64,000 bases of DNA from Variovorax paradoxus (GCF_030811855.1 NZ_JAUSRN010000001.1:558001-622000); one strand, 5' to 3'. Positions 15,749-24,706 are shown, numbered from the stretch's first letter. Translations and numbers: made by a program. Notes: generated from the letters alone by a model not told the origin.

Positions 15749-16543
15749 ATGCACATCGCCAGATACGCGTTGGACGAATGCGTCCACTACGGAATCATTG
15801 AAAACGAGGGCTCGATCGCTCGGCTGCAGAGTTCGCCGCTCGACGGCCTGAAGCGCAGCGGCGCGATCGATGCGCCGTCCGCCGTTCGCCTTCTCGCGCC
15901 CATCGAGCGGCCGCGCGTGTTCGGGCTCGGCTACAACTACGTCGCGCATTCGAAAGAAGTCGGCAAGGCGGTGCCGCAAATTCCGGTGCTGTTCATGAAG
16001 CCGAGCACGAGCGTCATCGGTCCGGACGAGTCGATCGTCTATCCCGAGGATGGGGAGAACATCCACTTCGAGGGCGAGCTCACGGTCGTGATCGGCAAGA
16101 AGGCGCGCCACGTGTCCGCGGCCGATGCGCTGGACCATGTGCTCGGCTACACCTGCGGCAACGACGTGAGCGACCGGGTGCTGCAGCGCCGCGAAAGCGA
16201 ATTCGGCTGCCTGCTGGCAGGCAAGGGCTACGACACCTTCGCGCCGATGGGGCCGGTGATCGCCACCGGACTGGACCCGTCGAAGCTCGGCATCATCACG
16301 CGGGTCAACGGCGCCGTGCGCCAGAACGGCACGACCGCGGACCTGCTGTTCTCGGTGCCGGAGCTCATTGCGTACCTGAGCCGGTACATGACCCTGCTGC
16401 CGGGCGACATGATCATGACCGGCACCCCCGCGGGCGTGGGACCGATCCAGGTGGGCGACACCATCGAGGTCGAGATCGAGGGCATCGGCATCCTGCGCAA
16501 CAACGTGGTGGCGGAGAACCGCGGCAGCGCTGCGCGCGGGTAG
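15749..16543 (+). CDS. Fumarylacetoacetate hydrolase family protein
   Basis: This 264-residue protein has the FAH C-terminal-type fold. It contains KPSTSVIGPDESIVYP, the metal-binding region IHFEGELTVVIGKKARHV, and the closing block GDMIMTGTPAGVGPIQVGD. The family hydrolyses or hydrates products of aromatic meta-cleavage (2-oxo-dienoates, acylpyruvates). It diverges from the catabolic operon and shares the operator motif, so it most likely processes the product of the extradiol dioxygenase after ring opening. Whether it is a hydrolase, hydratase or decarboxylase cannot be decided from the sequence. Confidence 0.9.
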   Translation: MHIARYALDECVHYGIIENEGSIARLQSSPLDGLKRSGAIDAPSAVRLLAPIERPRVFGLGYNYVAHSKEVGKAVPQIPVLFMKPSTSVIGPDESIVYPEDGENIHFEGELTVVIGKKARHVSAADALDHVLGYTCGNDVSDRVLQRRESEFGCLLAGKGYDTFAPMGPVIATGLDPSKLGIITRVNGAVRQNGTTADLLFSVPELIAYLSRYMTLLPGDMIMTGTPAGVGPIQVGDTIEVEIEGIGILRNNVVAENRGSAARG

Positions 16544-16548
16544 CGCAC

Positions 16549-16568
16549 GGCCGGCCTGGAGACCGGCC
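16549..16568. terminator. Hairpin downstream of the FAH-family gene
   Basis: GGCCGG (16549-16554) and CCGGCC (16563-16568) form a six-pair stem with an eight-base loop, six bases after the FAH-family stop and between convergent genes. No T-run follows, so the terminator call is moderate. Confidence 0.4.
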
Positions 16569-16625
16569 TTGAGGGCGTCCAGCTTCGTCATTGCAGTGCC
16601 CTTCACGCAGGTGAAGGAGGACGAC

Positions 16626-17690
16626 TCAGCGCACCTTGTCCGCGATCCAGCCCAGGATGAAGTCGGCCACCTGCAGGTTGTTCCTGTCCTGCATCATCAT
16701 GTGCGAGTTGCCTTTGATACCCACGTCCGGAAGCCGCACCAGGGTCGCCCTGCCCCCTTCAACGCGGTTGATCCGCTCGACCACGGCCTTGCGTGCCTCA
16801 TAGCGCGGCCGGCCCGTGAACACAGGCGCGTCCAGATGGTCGCCGAACAGTTCGAGCACGGGAACGCCCCGGTAGGCCGCGATCTGTGCATCGGTGGGAA
16901 CGACCGACTGCGCGCCCTCGATGTTCACGACCGCCTTGACCAAGGCCGGACGCAGTCCGACCAAGGCATCGGCAAAGGGTCCCGCGAGCGAATGCACCAC
17001 CACGATCGCGGGCCCGATTTTGTCGAGCAGCGCCGCGAGTGCCTGCGGGCCCGTGGCCATGCCACCGCCCTCGAGCAGAGCCTCCGCAAAAGGCACACCC
17101 TGCGAAGCGAAATTGGCGAAGGCCTCGACCGGGAACTGGGTGTCCGGGTATGCCGTTCCGTGCGATGGCCCGAAGCGAAAGAGCGGCCATGCCAGCTCGG
17201 CCGTGACCATCAACACGCTGGGCGGCAGCGCGGAGACATTCCCCTCGGCCCTGGCTTCGTTGATGGCCGTGGCATTGAAGCCGGACCGCCCGCGCCCGGG
17301 TGTGTCGACGACATAGACGGCATGGCCCTTGCGAACGAAGTAGGTCGCCCAGCCCTCGCGGCCGTCGGGCGTGGTCTCGTAGCTCATGCCGCTCAATCCG
17401 CCGCCGTGCACCAGGACGATGGGAACGGCGCCGGTCCGCTGGGCGGGAATACGGTAGTGCACGTACATCTGGTTGACGGCCACCGTTCCCGGCCGCGCCG
17501 GGCCGGCCGGCGAAACGCCCGGGTACTTGGAAGCGGATGGCTTTGCGTTGACGAAGAACATGCCCTCGTCGGCCAGGTTCAGCGGCCCGCCGATCGAAGC
17601 CGCCGTTGCAGTTGCGGCGGGGCCGATGCTGCCGCATCCGACCAGGAGGGCGCAGGCCGCGGCCGCGATCTTTCCAAAGATGTGAAGCAT
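16626..17690 (-). CDS. Alpha/beta-hydrolase, probable lipoprotein
   Basis: This 354-residue protein starts at an ATG with a GGAGAC site. It has a lipoprotein-like signal ending LLVGC, so it is probably anchored in a membrane facing the periplasm. The alpha/beta-hydrolase core shows the oxyanion strand VLVHGGGLSG and the nucleophile elbow VVVHSLAG. A likely acid lies in LFGDHLDAP, and the likely catalytic His is in GNSHMMMQD near the C-terminus. It probably cleaves an ester or lactone; the substrate is unknown. It diverges from an orphan binding protein and has an unusual palindrome just upstream. Confidence 0.85.
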   Translation of the reverse strand: MLHIFGKIAAAACALLVGCGSIGPAATATAASIGGPLNLADEGMFFVNAKPSASKYPGVSPAGPARPGTVAVNQMYVHYRIPAQRTGAVPIVLVHGGGLSGMSYETTPDGREGWATYFVRKGHAVYVVDTPGRGRSGFNATAINEARAEGNVSALPPSVLMVTAELAWPLFRFGPSHGTAYPDTQFPVEAFANFASQGVPFAEALLEGGGMATGPQALAALLDKIGPAIVVVHSLAGPFADALVGLRPALVKAVVNIEGAQSVVPTDAQIAAYRGVPVLELFGDHLDAPVFTGRPRYEARKAVVERINRVEGGRATLVRLPDVGIKGNSHMMMQDRNNLQVADFILGWIADKVR

Positions 17691-17706
17691 GAAGAGTCTC
17701 CGTTGT

Positions 17707-17725
17707 ATTCGTGGTGTCCACGAAT
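17707..17725. promoter_or_regulatory. Perfect palindrome upstream of the lipoprotein hydrolase
   Basis: ATTCGTGG-TGT-CCACGAAT is an 8+3+8 perfect inverted repeat starting 17 bases upstream of the hydrolase ATG. Its size and symmetry fit a dimeric regulator operator (TetR- or MarR-like). No obvious regulator gene of those families is adjacent. Confidence 0.45.
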
Positions 17726-17845
17726 TAGAGGTCTTCGAATGAGCCGCGTCCAACGAGGAAAGCCAATGAATTCATTGGGTGCGCTCATTGGTGACGCACG
17801 CACGGCGGCCAGAGTCGTATGCGCGCACCACGCGAGTGAAGATAC

Positions 17846-18694
17846 ATGCAAGAAAACACGGAGACGACGAACGCGCGACGTTGCATGACCAGACTGGCCA
17901 CTTACTCTTCATTGCTGATATCGCTGCTCGCGGGAACCGTCATGGCTGCCGAACCAGCCGTGGCCCCGACGGGCCAACTGCGCGCCGCATACATCGTCGC
18001 CAACCTGGCACAGGCGCGACGCGATCCGGCCACCGGCGTCGTCTCCGGCGTGGTGGCCGATCTCACTCGTGAGCTGGGCCGCAGGGCGGGCGTGCCGACG
18101 GCCATTGCACCTCTGGCGACAGCCGCGGATGTGCTGGAGGCCGTGCGAAGCGGATCGGCCGACATCGGATTCGTCGCGCCGAATCCGCAGCGACAGGGCA
18201 CAGTGCTCTACTCCCAGACCTACATGCTCGTGCAACAGAGTGCCCTGGTACGTGCCGACTCAAAGCTGCAGTCGGTCCGGGACCTGGACGGCGCCGCGCA
18301 AGCGGTTGGAGTGAACACGGACGACAGCGTGGGCGTATGGCTGCAAGGGCGGTTGGGCGCCGCGCGTGTACATGCAACGCCGGACTACACCTTGCGAGAG
18401 GCCGTTCAATGGCTCACGGACGGGACCGTGGTTGCCTTTGCCGGCAACCGGCAGCGGCTGGCAGCCAATACGCGAGACGCAACGGGACTTCGCCTGCTGC
18501 CCGACAACTTCTATGGCGTACCCCAAGCCATGGCAGTTCCTCTGGGCCAGAGTGATCGATTGAAGTGGATCAACGCGGCGCTGGACGACCTGCGCGCAAG
18601 CGGCTTCCTGGCGAATTCGGTGATGCGCAGCGGCGTGGATGGTCTCGACGTGGCACCGGCCGAACCGCGCCGCGACGCAAGCACCACCCGTTAG
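17846..18694 (+). CDS. Orphan periplasmic solute-binding protein (type II fold)
   Basis: The protein of up to 282 residues has the fold of family-3 extracellular solute-binding proteins. A signal peptide (MTRLATYSSLLISLLAG, cleavage after VMA) precedes LRAAYIVANLAQARRDP and the later YMLVQQSALVRADS. Two starts are possible: ATG 17846, with a weak GAG-type site, or ATG 17885, which begins exactly at the signal peptide. No permease or ATPase gene is adjacent, so it may supply a transporter encoded elsewhere or act as a sensor. Its stop overlaps the stop of the convergent Nudix gene. The ligand is unknown. Confidence 0.82.
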   Translation: MQENTETTNARRCMTRLATYSSLLISLLAGTVMAAEPAVAPTGQLRAAYIVANLAQARRDPATGVVSGVVADLTRELGRRAGVPTAIAPLATAADVLEAVRSGSADIGFVAPNPQRQGTVLYSQTYMLVQQSALVRADSKLQSVRDLDGAAQAVGVNTDDSVGVWLQGRLGAARVHATPDYTLREAVQWLTDGTVVAFAGNRQRLAANTRDATGLRLLPDNFYGVPQAMAVPLGQSDRLKWINAALDDLRASGFLANSVMRSGVDGLDVAPAEPRRDASTTR

Positions 18695-19170
18695 GCGTCG
18701 TACTCGCGCTGCACCGCATGCGAGAACGCCGGCGGATCGGCCGCCAGGGAAGCATGCAGGAACGTGGGCCTCAGGTTGACCGACGCAAGCTCCGTGATCG
18801 GGAACCAGCGGAACTCCAGTTCCAGGTGGCTCTCGATCCCGCGGTAGATGCGCGCCTTGTCGAGGTGGGGCGAGTCCTCGTCCAAGGAGACGAGAAAGTA
18901 GAACCCGATCTCGTGGTTCCGCTGCCCCGCCAGGTCGAAAAAATTTTCGGCAATGTGCAGCAGCGGACCGCAAGCCACGTCTTCGCCTAGTTCTTCCTTC
19001 ATCTCGCGCACGATCGTGGCCGATGCCGCTTCGCCCACTTCGACGCGCCCGCCTGGCAAGGCCCAGTAGGCGTCGCCCGGTGCGCGGTGCACGAGCAATT
19101 GGCCCTGATGAAGGACGATGGCCGCGGCGCGCACCTGGAAGCGCTGCCCTTGAAGATGGACTGAAATCAT
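18691..19170 (-). CDS. Nudix hydrolase
   Basis: This 159-residue protein has a well-formed Nudix box at residues 40-62 (GGRVEVGEAAS, then REMKEELGE) supplying the Mg2+-binding glutamates. The family hydrolyses nucleoside diphosphates linked to another moiety. The ATGA start overlaps the stop of the MocR gene, so the two are translationally coupled. The start at 19170 gives MISVHLQGQRF. The substrate cannot be predicted. Confidence 0.88.
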   Translation of the reverse strand: MISVHLQGQRFQVRAAAIVLHQGQLLVHRAPGDAYWALPGGRVEVGEAASATIVREMKEELGEDVACGPLLHIAENFFDLAGQRNHEIGFYFLVSLDEDSPHLDKARIYRGIESHLELEFRWFPITELASVNLRPTFLHASLAADPPAFSHAVQREYDA

Positions 19171-20612
19171 GGACGGCGATTGTGAGCGGCAAACGCCTTC
19201 GAAGCCATGGCGCCGAGTTTGCGCAGGCCCTTCTCGATCCGCGCGTCCCAGCCGTGGCCACCGCTCAGCCGCAGGCAGTGGGCGTACTTTCCGCTCGCCG
19301 AGAACACGACGCCGGGCGCAAAGCAGATGCCATGGTCCAGCGCTTCTGCAAACAGCAGCCGCGTGTCCGCGGGCTCGGGCAGCTCGACCCACAGCACGAA
19401 GTTTCCGGCGGGCCTCGATATCTTCGTGCCCGGTGGAAAAGCCTGCTCGATCACGCGCGTCATACGCCCCAGCGTGTCGGCGAACTCGCGCCGGATGCGG
19501 CGCAGGTGGCGGTCGTAGTCGCCGTTCGACAGGAAGGCGGCGAGCGCCACTTGCGTCAGCACCGGCGTAGCAAGGCTGGTGGCGAACTTGATCTCGAGCA
19601 CGCGCGCCATGTGCCGGCCGGTCGCGATCCAGCCGATGCGGTAGCCTGGCGCGAGCGTCTTGGAGAACGAACCGCAGTAGATGACGTTGTCGTGCCTGTC
19701 GAGCGCGCTGAAAGGCAGGGGCCGCTCTTCGCCGAAATGAACGTCGCCGTAGACGTCATCCTCGATCAGCGGCACGCGGTGTTTGGCGAGCAGGCGCAGC
19801 ACGGCGCGCTTGTTGTCTTCGGGCATGGTGCAGCCGAGCGGATTGCTGAAGCTCGATGCCAGCACGCAGGCGCGCACCTTGCCAGAGGCCACGACATCGC
19901 CCAGCGCTTGGACGTCCACGCCGGTCACCGCATCGGTCGGCAATTCGACCACCTTGAGCTTCTTTGCGCGCAGCACCTGCAGCAGCCCGAAGTAGGTGGG
20001 CGATTCGATCGCGACCGTGTCGCCCGGCTCCGTGACGGCGTCGAGCGCCAGCGCCAGCGCCTCCGTGCAGCCGCAGGTGACGGCGATATCGTCCGGCGAC
20101 AGCGCCTGCCCGAAGCGCAGTGCGCGCCGCGCGATCTCCAGGCGCAACGACATCTCGCCGCGCGGCGGCGAGTAGGTGTTGCACTGCGCGCCCTTCACGC
20201 GCGCCGTGCGCGCCAGGACGAGGTCGAGCTTCGAAGATGACAGCAGCCGCTGGTTGGGAATCGCGCAGCCGAGCGGCACCAGGGCGTCGTTGGAGGCGTG
20301 CTCCAGCAGGTCGAGCATGAGGCCCGACAGCTCCACCTTGGTGGGCCGGACCGAATGGCGCGTGGTCGTGGGCACGGGCAGCGCAGGCGGCGCCTTGGCA
20401 ACGTAATAGCCCGACTGCGGTCGCACTTCGAGAATGCCGCGGTCTTCGAGCAGGCGGTAGGCCTGGACCGCGGTGCTGAGGCTGGTGCGTTGCTGCGTGC
20501 TGATCTCGCGCAGCGACGGCGCGCGCGTTCCGGGCTGCAGCGTGCCGCGGCCCGCCAGGCCGGCAACGAAATCGGCGACTTCTTCATAACGAAACCGGGG
20601 AGTCTGCGACAC
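19167..20612 (-). CDS. MocR/GntR-family regulator with aminotransferase domain
   Basis: This 481-residue fusion has an N-terminal GntR winged helix (residues 1-75, with TLQPGTRAPSLREISTQQ). A fold-type I aminotransferase domain follows, with the PLP-lysine motif SFSKTLAPGYRIGWI. MocR proteins sense amino compounds or PLP and control adjacent genes. I chose a GTG at 20612 because it has an ideal GGAG site six bases upstream; upstream codons lack one. It diverges from an aminotransferase gene, its likely target, across 133 bases. Confidence 0.9.
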   Translation of the reverse strand: MSQTPRFRYEEVADFVAGLAGRGTLQPGTRAPSLREISTQQRTSLSTAVQAYRLLEDRGILEVRPQSGYYVAKAPPALPVPTTTRHSVRPTKVELSGLMLDLLEHASNDALVPLGCAIPNQRLLSSSKLDLVLARTARVKGAQCNTYSPPRGEMSLRLEIARRALRFGQALSPDDIAVTCGCTEALALALDAVTEPGDTVAIESPTYFGLLQVLRAKKLKVVELPTDAVTGVDVQALGDVVASGKVRACVLASSFSNPLGCTMPEDNKRAVLRLLAKHRVPLIEDDVYGDVHFGEERPLPFSALDRHDNVIYCGSFSKTLAPGYRIGWIATGRHMARVLEIKFATSLATPVLTQVALAAFLSNGDYDRHLRRIRREFADTLGRMTRVIEQAFPPGTKISRPAGNFVLWVELPEPADTRLLFAEALDHGICFAPGVVFSASGKYAHCLRLSGGHGWDARIEKGLRKLGAMASKAFAAHNRRP

Positions 20613-20745
20613 GGATGCTCCTGCTTGCGCGGTTGGAGAGGTATGCCAACTGTACTGCACCAGATTTCCATAAATTGTGGCTGTTATCGTGAGCCACGAA
20701 ACTGCAACATGAGTGCATCGACAACGACGTATCAAGCAGTAGGAC

Positions 20746-21882
20746 ATGGCACGGTTTCCGGACAACGAGATCATCTCCCTGGTCGGCAAGGCGCCCCGCT
20801 TCGACCTCGCGGAAAGCGTGGGTCCGAGCGTGCGGCTCGCGGAACTTGTCGACATGGCCTTTGGCGGCGGTGCCGACTTCTCGCTGGACTACGGTACGGC
20901 GGCGGGCAACGCGGCGCTTCGCCAGGAAATCGCGAACGACAACGGCGTCGATGCCGATGACGTCGTGGTCACGGTGGGCGGCATGCACGCCCTCTTCCTC
21001 ATCGCTTTCACGCTCTGTTCTTCAGGCGACGAAGCGGTCGTGGCCGAGCCGGTGTTTCCGTTGGCGCGCAACGCGCTCACCGCCGTTGGCGCGACCACGC
21101 GGGCGCTGCCGCTGCGTTTCGACACGGGTTACCGGGTCGATCTGGATGCGCTCCGCGAGCTGCTGTCGCCAAAGACCCGGGTGGTGAGCCTGGCCTCGCC
21201 GCAGAATCCGTCGGGCGTCGCAATTCCCCAGCACACCTTGCGCGAGATCGTGGCGTTGCTGGCCGAGCATGCACCTCAGGCCTGGTTGGTGATCGACGAG
21301 ACCTACCGCGAGGCGGCCTATGGCGACAACGCCGCCGCACCGAGCGCCGCATGCCTGGGTCCGAGGGTCATCTCGGTGTCCTCGCTGTCCAAGTGCCACG
21401 GCTCGGCGGGACTGCGCATCGGCTGGGCCATCACGCGCGACGCGGCGCTGCGCCAAGCTCTGGTGACTGCCAAGTTCAGCACGGTGATCTCGTGCTCGCC
21501 GGTCGACGAGGCGCTGGCGCTGGCCGTTTTCAGGCAGCGCGACCGGATCATCGGCGAGAGGCGCAAGCTGCTCGCACAGCACCTGCAGTTCACCGAGCAC
21601 TGGGTGTCGCGCCATGGCACTCACATCGAGTGGGTGCGCCCCGATGCCGGGGCGCTGTGCTGCATGCGCCTCAAGCCCGAAGTCTTCGATGCCGCGGCCG
21701 TCGAATGCTTCTACGCGACGCTGGCCAAGTACAGCACGCGCGTGGCGCCCGGTCCGTGGTTCGGTGACGATCCGCTGGTGTTCCGGCTGGGCTTCGGCTT
21801 GCCGACGCTCACGCAACTGGCCATCGCGCTGGAGTGTGTGTCGGTCGCGCTGACGGAAGCCACGCATGGCGGCGGCCCATAG
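20746..21882 (+). CDS. Class I/II pyridoxal-phosphate aminotransferase
   Basis: This 378-residue fold-type I aminotransferase has the N-terminal cofactor region DYGTAAGNAALRQEI. It carries the substrate/PLP motif SPQNPSGVAIP and the PLP lysine in SSLSKCHGSAGLRIGWA. An AGTAGGA ribosome site precedes the ATG. It is divergent from the MocR regulator, a layout usually meaning it is the controlled gene. The amino donor and acceptor are unknown. Confidence 0.9.
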   Translation: MARFPDNEIISLVGKAPRFDLAESVGPSVRLAELVDMAFGGGADFSLDYGTAAGNAALRQEIANDNGVDADDVVVTVGGMHALFLIAFTLCSSGDEAVVAEPVFPLARNALTAVGATTRALPLRFDTGYRVDLDALRELLSPKTRVVSLASPQNPSGVAIPQHTLREIVALLAEHAPQAWLVIDETYREAAYGDNAAAPSAACLGPRVISVSSLSKCHGSAGLRIGWAITRDAALRQALVTAKFSTVISCSPVDEALALAVFRQRDRIIGERRKLLAQHLQFTEHWVSRHGTHIEWVRPDAGALCCMRLKPEVFDAAAVECFYATLAKYSTRVAPGPWFGDDPLVFRLGFGLPTLTQLAIALECVSVALTEATHGGGP

Positions 21883-21897
21883 GACCGGCGACGCAGC

Positions 21898-22836
21898 TTA
21901 AGCCGCCTTGCGGCGAGTGCCCGAGGCCTTCTTGCGCGGAGCCTTTTTCGCGGCAGCCGCGGTCTTCTTCGCGCTGGCGCTTGTCTTGGATCCCGCTGAC
22001 TTCTTCGCAGATGTGCCGCCCGACTTGGCGGCCTTGCCACCCTTGAGGCTGCGCGTCAGGAGCTCGGTCAGGTCGATGATCTCGGCGCCCTCGGCCGGCG
22101 CTTCTTCTTCCGGCTCGATCACCGTTTCGGTGTCGCCGGCCTTGACCTTCTTCTCGACGACCTTCATCACGGCGTGCTTGAACTCGTCCTTGAACTCCTC
22201 GGGGTTCCACTTGCCGCTCATGTCCTTCACGAGCTGCTCGGCCATCTTCATTTCCGAGGCCGTCACCTTGGCGCCCTTGACTCCGGCCGCGGGCAGGTCC
22301 AGCCCCGCGAGCGATTTCACCTCGTCGCCCCAGCGAAGCAGATTGAGCACGAGCACCTCGCCCGCCGGCACCAGCGCGGCCAGGTGCTGCTTTGTGGCGA
22401 TCACAACCTTGGCCAGGCCCACTTTGCCGGTCTTGACCAGGACCTCGCGCAAGAGCGCGTAGACCTTCTGCCCCTTGTTGATCGGTGCGACGTAATAGGG
22501 CCGCTCCAGGTAGACGAACGGAATCTCGTTGGCGTCGATGAAGCGCTGGATCTCGATGGTCTGGGTCGTGCGCGGATAGATGGCTTCTATTTCTTCGGGC
22601 GAGATGACGACGTACTTTCCGTCCTCGTACTCGAAGCCCTTCACGATGTCGTCCTTGTCGATCTCCTTTCCGGTGCGCTTGTTGATGCGCTTGTAGCCCA
22701 CCGGGTCCATGCTGCGCTTGTCGAGCCAGTCGAAATCGACGCCCTGCTCGATGCTCGCAGTGTGCAGGCCCACGGGAATGTGCACCAGCCCGAACGTGAT
22801 TGCGCCTTTCCAGAGGGTTCTGCTTGCAGTTGCCAA
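21898..22836 (-). CDS. ku: Ku protein (first copy), DNA end-binding
   Basis: This 312-residue bacterial Ku homodimer subunit binds DNA double-strand ends and recruits ligase in non-homologous end joining. The core starts TASRTLWKGAITFGLVHIPV and includes GYKRINKRTGKEI and KPYY-like RPYYVAPINKG. The tail from about 265 is Lys/Ala-rich (KKSAGSK, KKAPRKKASGTRRKAA), as in Ku proteins with DNA-binding extensions. A TTG at 22836 has an ideal AAGGAG site and gives the normal N-terminus; an ATG 11 codons upstream is less well placed. It shares a leftward cluster with a second Ku gene. Confidence 0.93.
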   Translation of the reverse strand: MATASRTLWKGAITFGLVHIPVGLHTASIEQGVDFDWLDKRSMDPVGYKRINKRTGKEIDKDDIVKGFEYEDGKYVVISPEEIEAIYPRTTQTIEIQRFIDANEIPFVYLERPYYVAPINKGQKVYALLREVLVKTGKVGLAKVVIATKQHLAALVPAGEVLVLNLLRWGDEVKSLAGLDLPAAGVKGAKVTASEMKMAEQLVKDMSGKWNPEEFKDEFKHAVMKVVEKKVKAGDTETVIEPEEEAPAEGAEIIDLTELLTRSLKGGKAAKSGGTSAKKSAGSKTSASAKKTAAAAKKAPRKKASGTRRKAA

Positions 22837-22925
22837 GATGCTCTCCTTGCGACCTCTCAACGGGTCCATTGACGGACCCTAGCGCGGCGCAGCCGCTTTC
22901 GGCGTAGGAGGAAGCCACCTGCGCC

Positions 22926-23768
22926 CTACGTCTTGCCCTGAAGACGCCTGAATGCGCTGAAGTGCCGAATCGCGAGCTGCTTTTGCCCCAGTTCGGCGTA
23001 CAGCAGCGCGGCATTCTGATGGGCATCGGCCAGGTCGGGCTGCAGCTGCAGGGCCTTTTCATAGCTGGCCAGCGCGTTCTGGATGCGCCCGGCCCCCTCC
23101 AGCGCCACCGCGTGGTTGTAGTGCATCAGGGGATCGTCGCCGCAGTGCCGCACGCCCAGGTCGTACAGGTCCGCGGCCTCGTCGCAGCGGCCGGATTCGC
23201 AGAGCATGAAGCCCAGGTTGAGATAGGCATGGGCATAGCCGGGCTCTTCCTTCAGGATCTGGCGGTAGGTGGCTTCCGCCGCCCGGGGTGCGGTGGCCTC
23301 CAGCGCCTCGGCTTGTTCGAAGAGCGCGTCGAGGTCGGCGGCGCTTGAAGCCCGGCCCTGCTGGGAGAACAGCAAACTCACGGAGCCCTTGCCGGGTTCC
23401 ACGCTCAGGTCCAGCAGCAGCTGGCCGGTGTCCGGCTCCCAGTGCGCATGGGGCGAGCGCACGGTCACTCGGTCGCCCTCGGCCTTGATGCGGATGCCGG
23501 CCAGCGGCATCTCCGCGGGCAGCGTGGACCTCAGCTGCCGCAAGGACCGCAGAATCTGCCGCGTCGGGATGCGCGCCGCGCGCAGCTCGTGGGCGGAGCG
23601 CAAGAGGACCACGTCCTGGAACGAGAACTGCCAGGTTCCGGCCGACGTCTTGACCGGTGCCACGAAGCCGAGCTCGATGAGCTTGCTCACGGCATGCCGG
23701 GACAGGCCCAGCAGCTGGACCACGCCGCGCAGGGTGTAGGGCGACGAGAACCCGTTCGAGGCTTTCAC
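22926..23768 (-). CDS. MerR-like DNA-binding protein with TPR domain
   Basis: This 280-residue protein has a MerR-type helix-turn-helix at residues 10-75 (YTLRGVVQLLGLSRHAVSKLIELGFV). A short linker follows, then tetratricopeptide repeats from about 145 to 270 (ATYRQILKEEPGYAHAYLNLG, then ALASYEKALQLQPDLADAH). Its ATG overlaps the stop of the second Ku gene as ATGA, and the first Ku gene follows 89 bases later. It probably regulates the repair cluster or links DNA binding to a protein partner. Its exact role is not known to me. Confidence 0.85.
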   Translation of the reverse strand: MKASNGFSSPYTLRGVVQLLGLSRHAVSKLIELGFVAPVKTSAGTWQFSFQDVVLLRSAHELRAARIPTRQILRSLRQLRSTLPAEMPLAGIRIKAEGDRVTVRSPHAHWEPDTGQLLLDLSVEPGKGSVSLLFSQQGRASSAADLDALFEQAEALEATAPRAAEATYRQILKEEPGYAHAYLNLGFMLCESGRCDEAADLYDLGVRHCGDDPLMHYNHAVALEGAGRIQNALASYEKALQLQPDLADAHQNAALLYAELGQKQLAIRHFSAFRRLQGKT

Positions 23769-24706
23769 TTCTTCATGCGCGCGCGTGACGGGGCCGGAGC
23801 AACAGCCTTTTCAGCAACCTTGGGGGCGCGCTTGGCCTTGCTCGAGACACTGCGCAAGGGCGCCACCGCCGGCGGACTGGCACTGCGCTTTGCCGCAGCC
23901 GGGCGCACCTGCGGGCCCGAGGTCGCGTTGCGCACCAGGCTGGCCTTGAGCATCTCGGCAAGGTCGATCACCTGCCCGCTCGCCGCATCCTCCGGATGCT
24001 CCGCGGCCACAATCTCTTCACCCGCAATCTTCGCGTCGATGGCGGCGAGGATGCGCTTCTTTTCCTCGTCCTCGAACATCGTCGGCTCGTAGCTTTCCTG
24101 CGAGATCTGGTCGATCAGCTGCAGCGCGAGCTTGAGCTCCGAGGCGCTCGGCTCCAGCTGCTCGATCTCCAGGTCCTCCAGGGACCGCACCTCGTCCGCA
24201 TAGAGCAGCTGCTGGAGGATCAGCCCCTCTTCCTTTGCGCGCACCTGCACCACGTACTGCTTCGACTTCCAGGCCCACTTGGCGAGCGCGCAGCGGCCAC
24301 TCTCGAGCATGGCCTTCTTCAACAGGTTGTAGGGCTTGCCGCCGCGCTTGTCGGGCGCAAGGTAGTAGGGCTTGTCGTAGTAGATCGGGTCCACCGCATC
24401 CGCCGGGATGAAGGCGACGATGTCGATCAGGTGGCTACCGCCCTCCTCCAGCGCCTTGAGCTCCTCGGGCTTGAAGATCACGAAGCGGTCTTTCTCGAAT
24501 TCATAGCCCTTGACCATCTCGGCGCGCGGAACCACCTTTGCAGGGTCGTTGGCGGAAACGTACTGCTGCTTGACGCGCTCGCCCTCTTTGGACAGCAGGT
24601 TGAAATGCACCGTCGCCGACCCTTCGGTGGCCGAGTAGAGCCGAACCGGAATCGAAACCAGGCCGAAGCCCAGCGACAGCGAAGCGATAGAACGGGCAGT
24701 GGCCAT
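23765..24706 (-). CDS. ku: Ku protein (second copy), DNA end-binding
   Basis: This 313-residue Ku starts SIASLSLGFGLVSIPVRLY and has KPYYLAPDKRGGKPYNLLKKAM and a core ending near IDLAEMLKASL. The C-terminal tail of about 55 residues is basic but distinct from that of the first copy (KRSASPP, KAKRAPK). The two copies are clearly diverged, so this is not a recent duplication, and they may form heterodimers or serve different conditions. A good GGAG site lies before the ATG. It lies 121 bases downstream of the SbcC-like gene on the same strand. No LigD gene is in the window. Confidence 0.92.
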   Translation of the reverse strand: MATARSIASLSLGFGLVSIPVRLYSATEGSATVHFNLLSKEGERVKQQYVSANDPAKVVPRAEMVKGYEFEKDRFVIFKPEELKALEEGGSHLIDIVAFIPADAVDPIYYDKPYYLAPDKRGGKPYNLLKKAMLESGRCALAKWAWKSKQYVVQVRAKEEGLILQQLLYADEVRSLEDLEIEQLEPSASELKLALQLIDQISQESYEPTMFEDEEKKRILAAIDAKIAGEEIVAAEHPEDAASGQVIDLAEMLKASLVRNATSGPQVRPAAAKRSASPPAVAPLRSVSSKAKRAPKVAEKAVAPAPSRARMKK

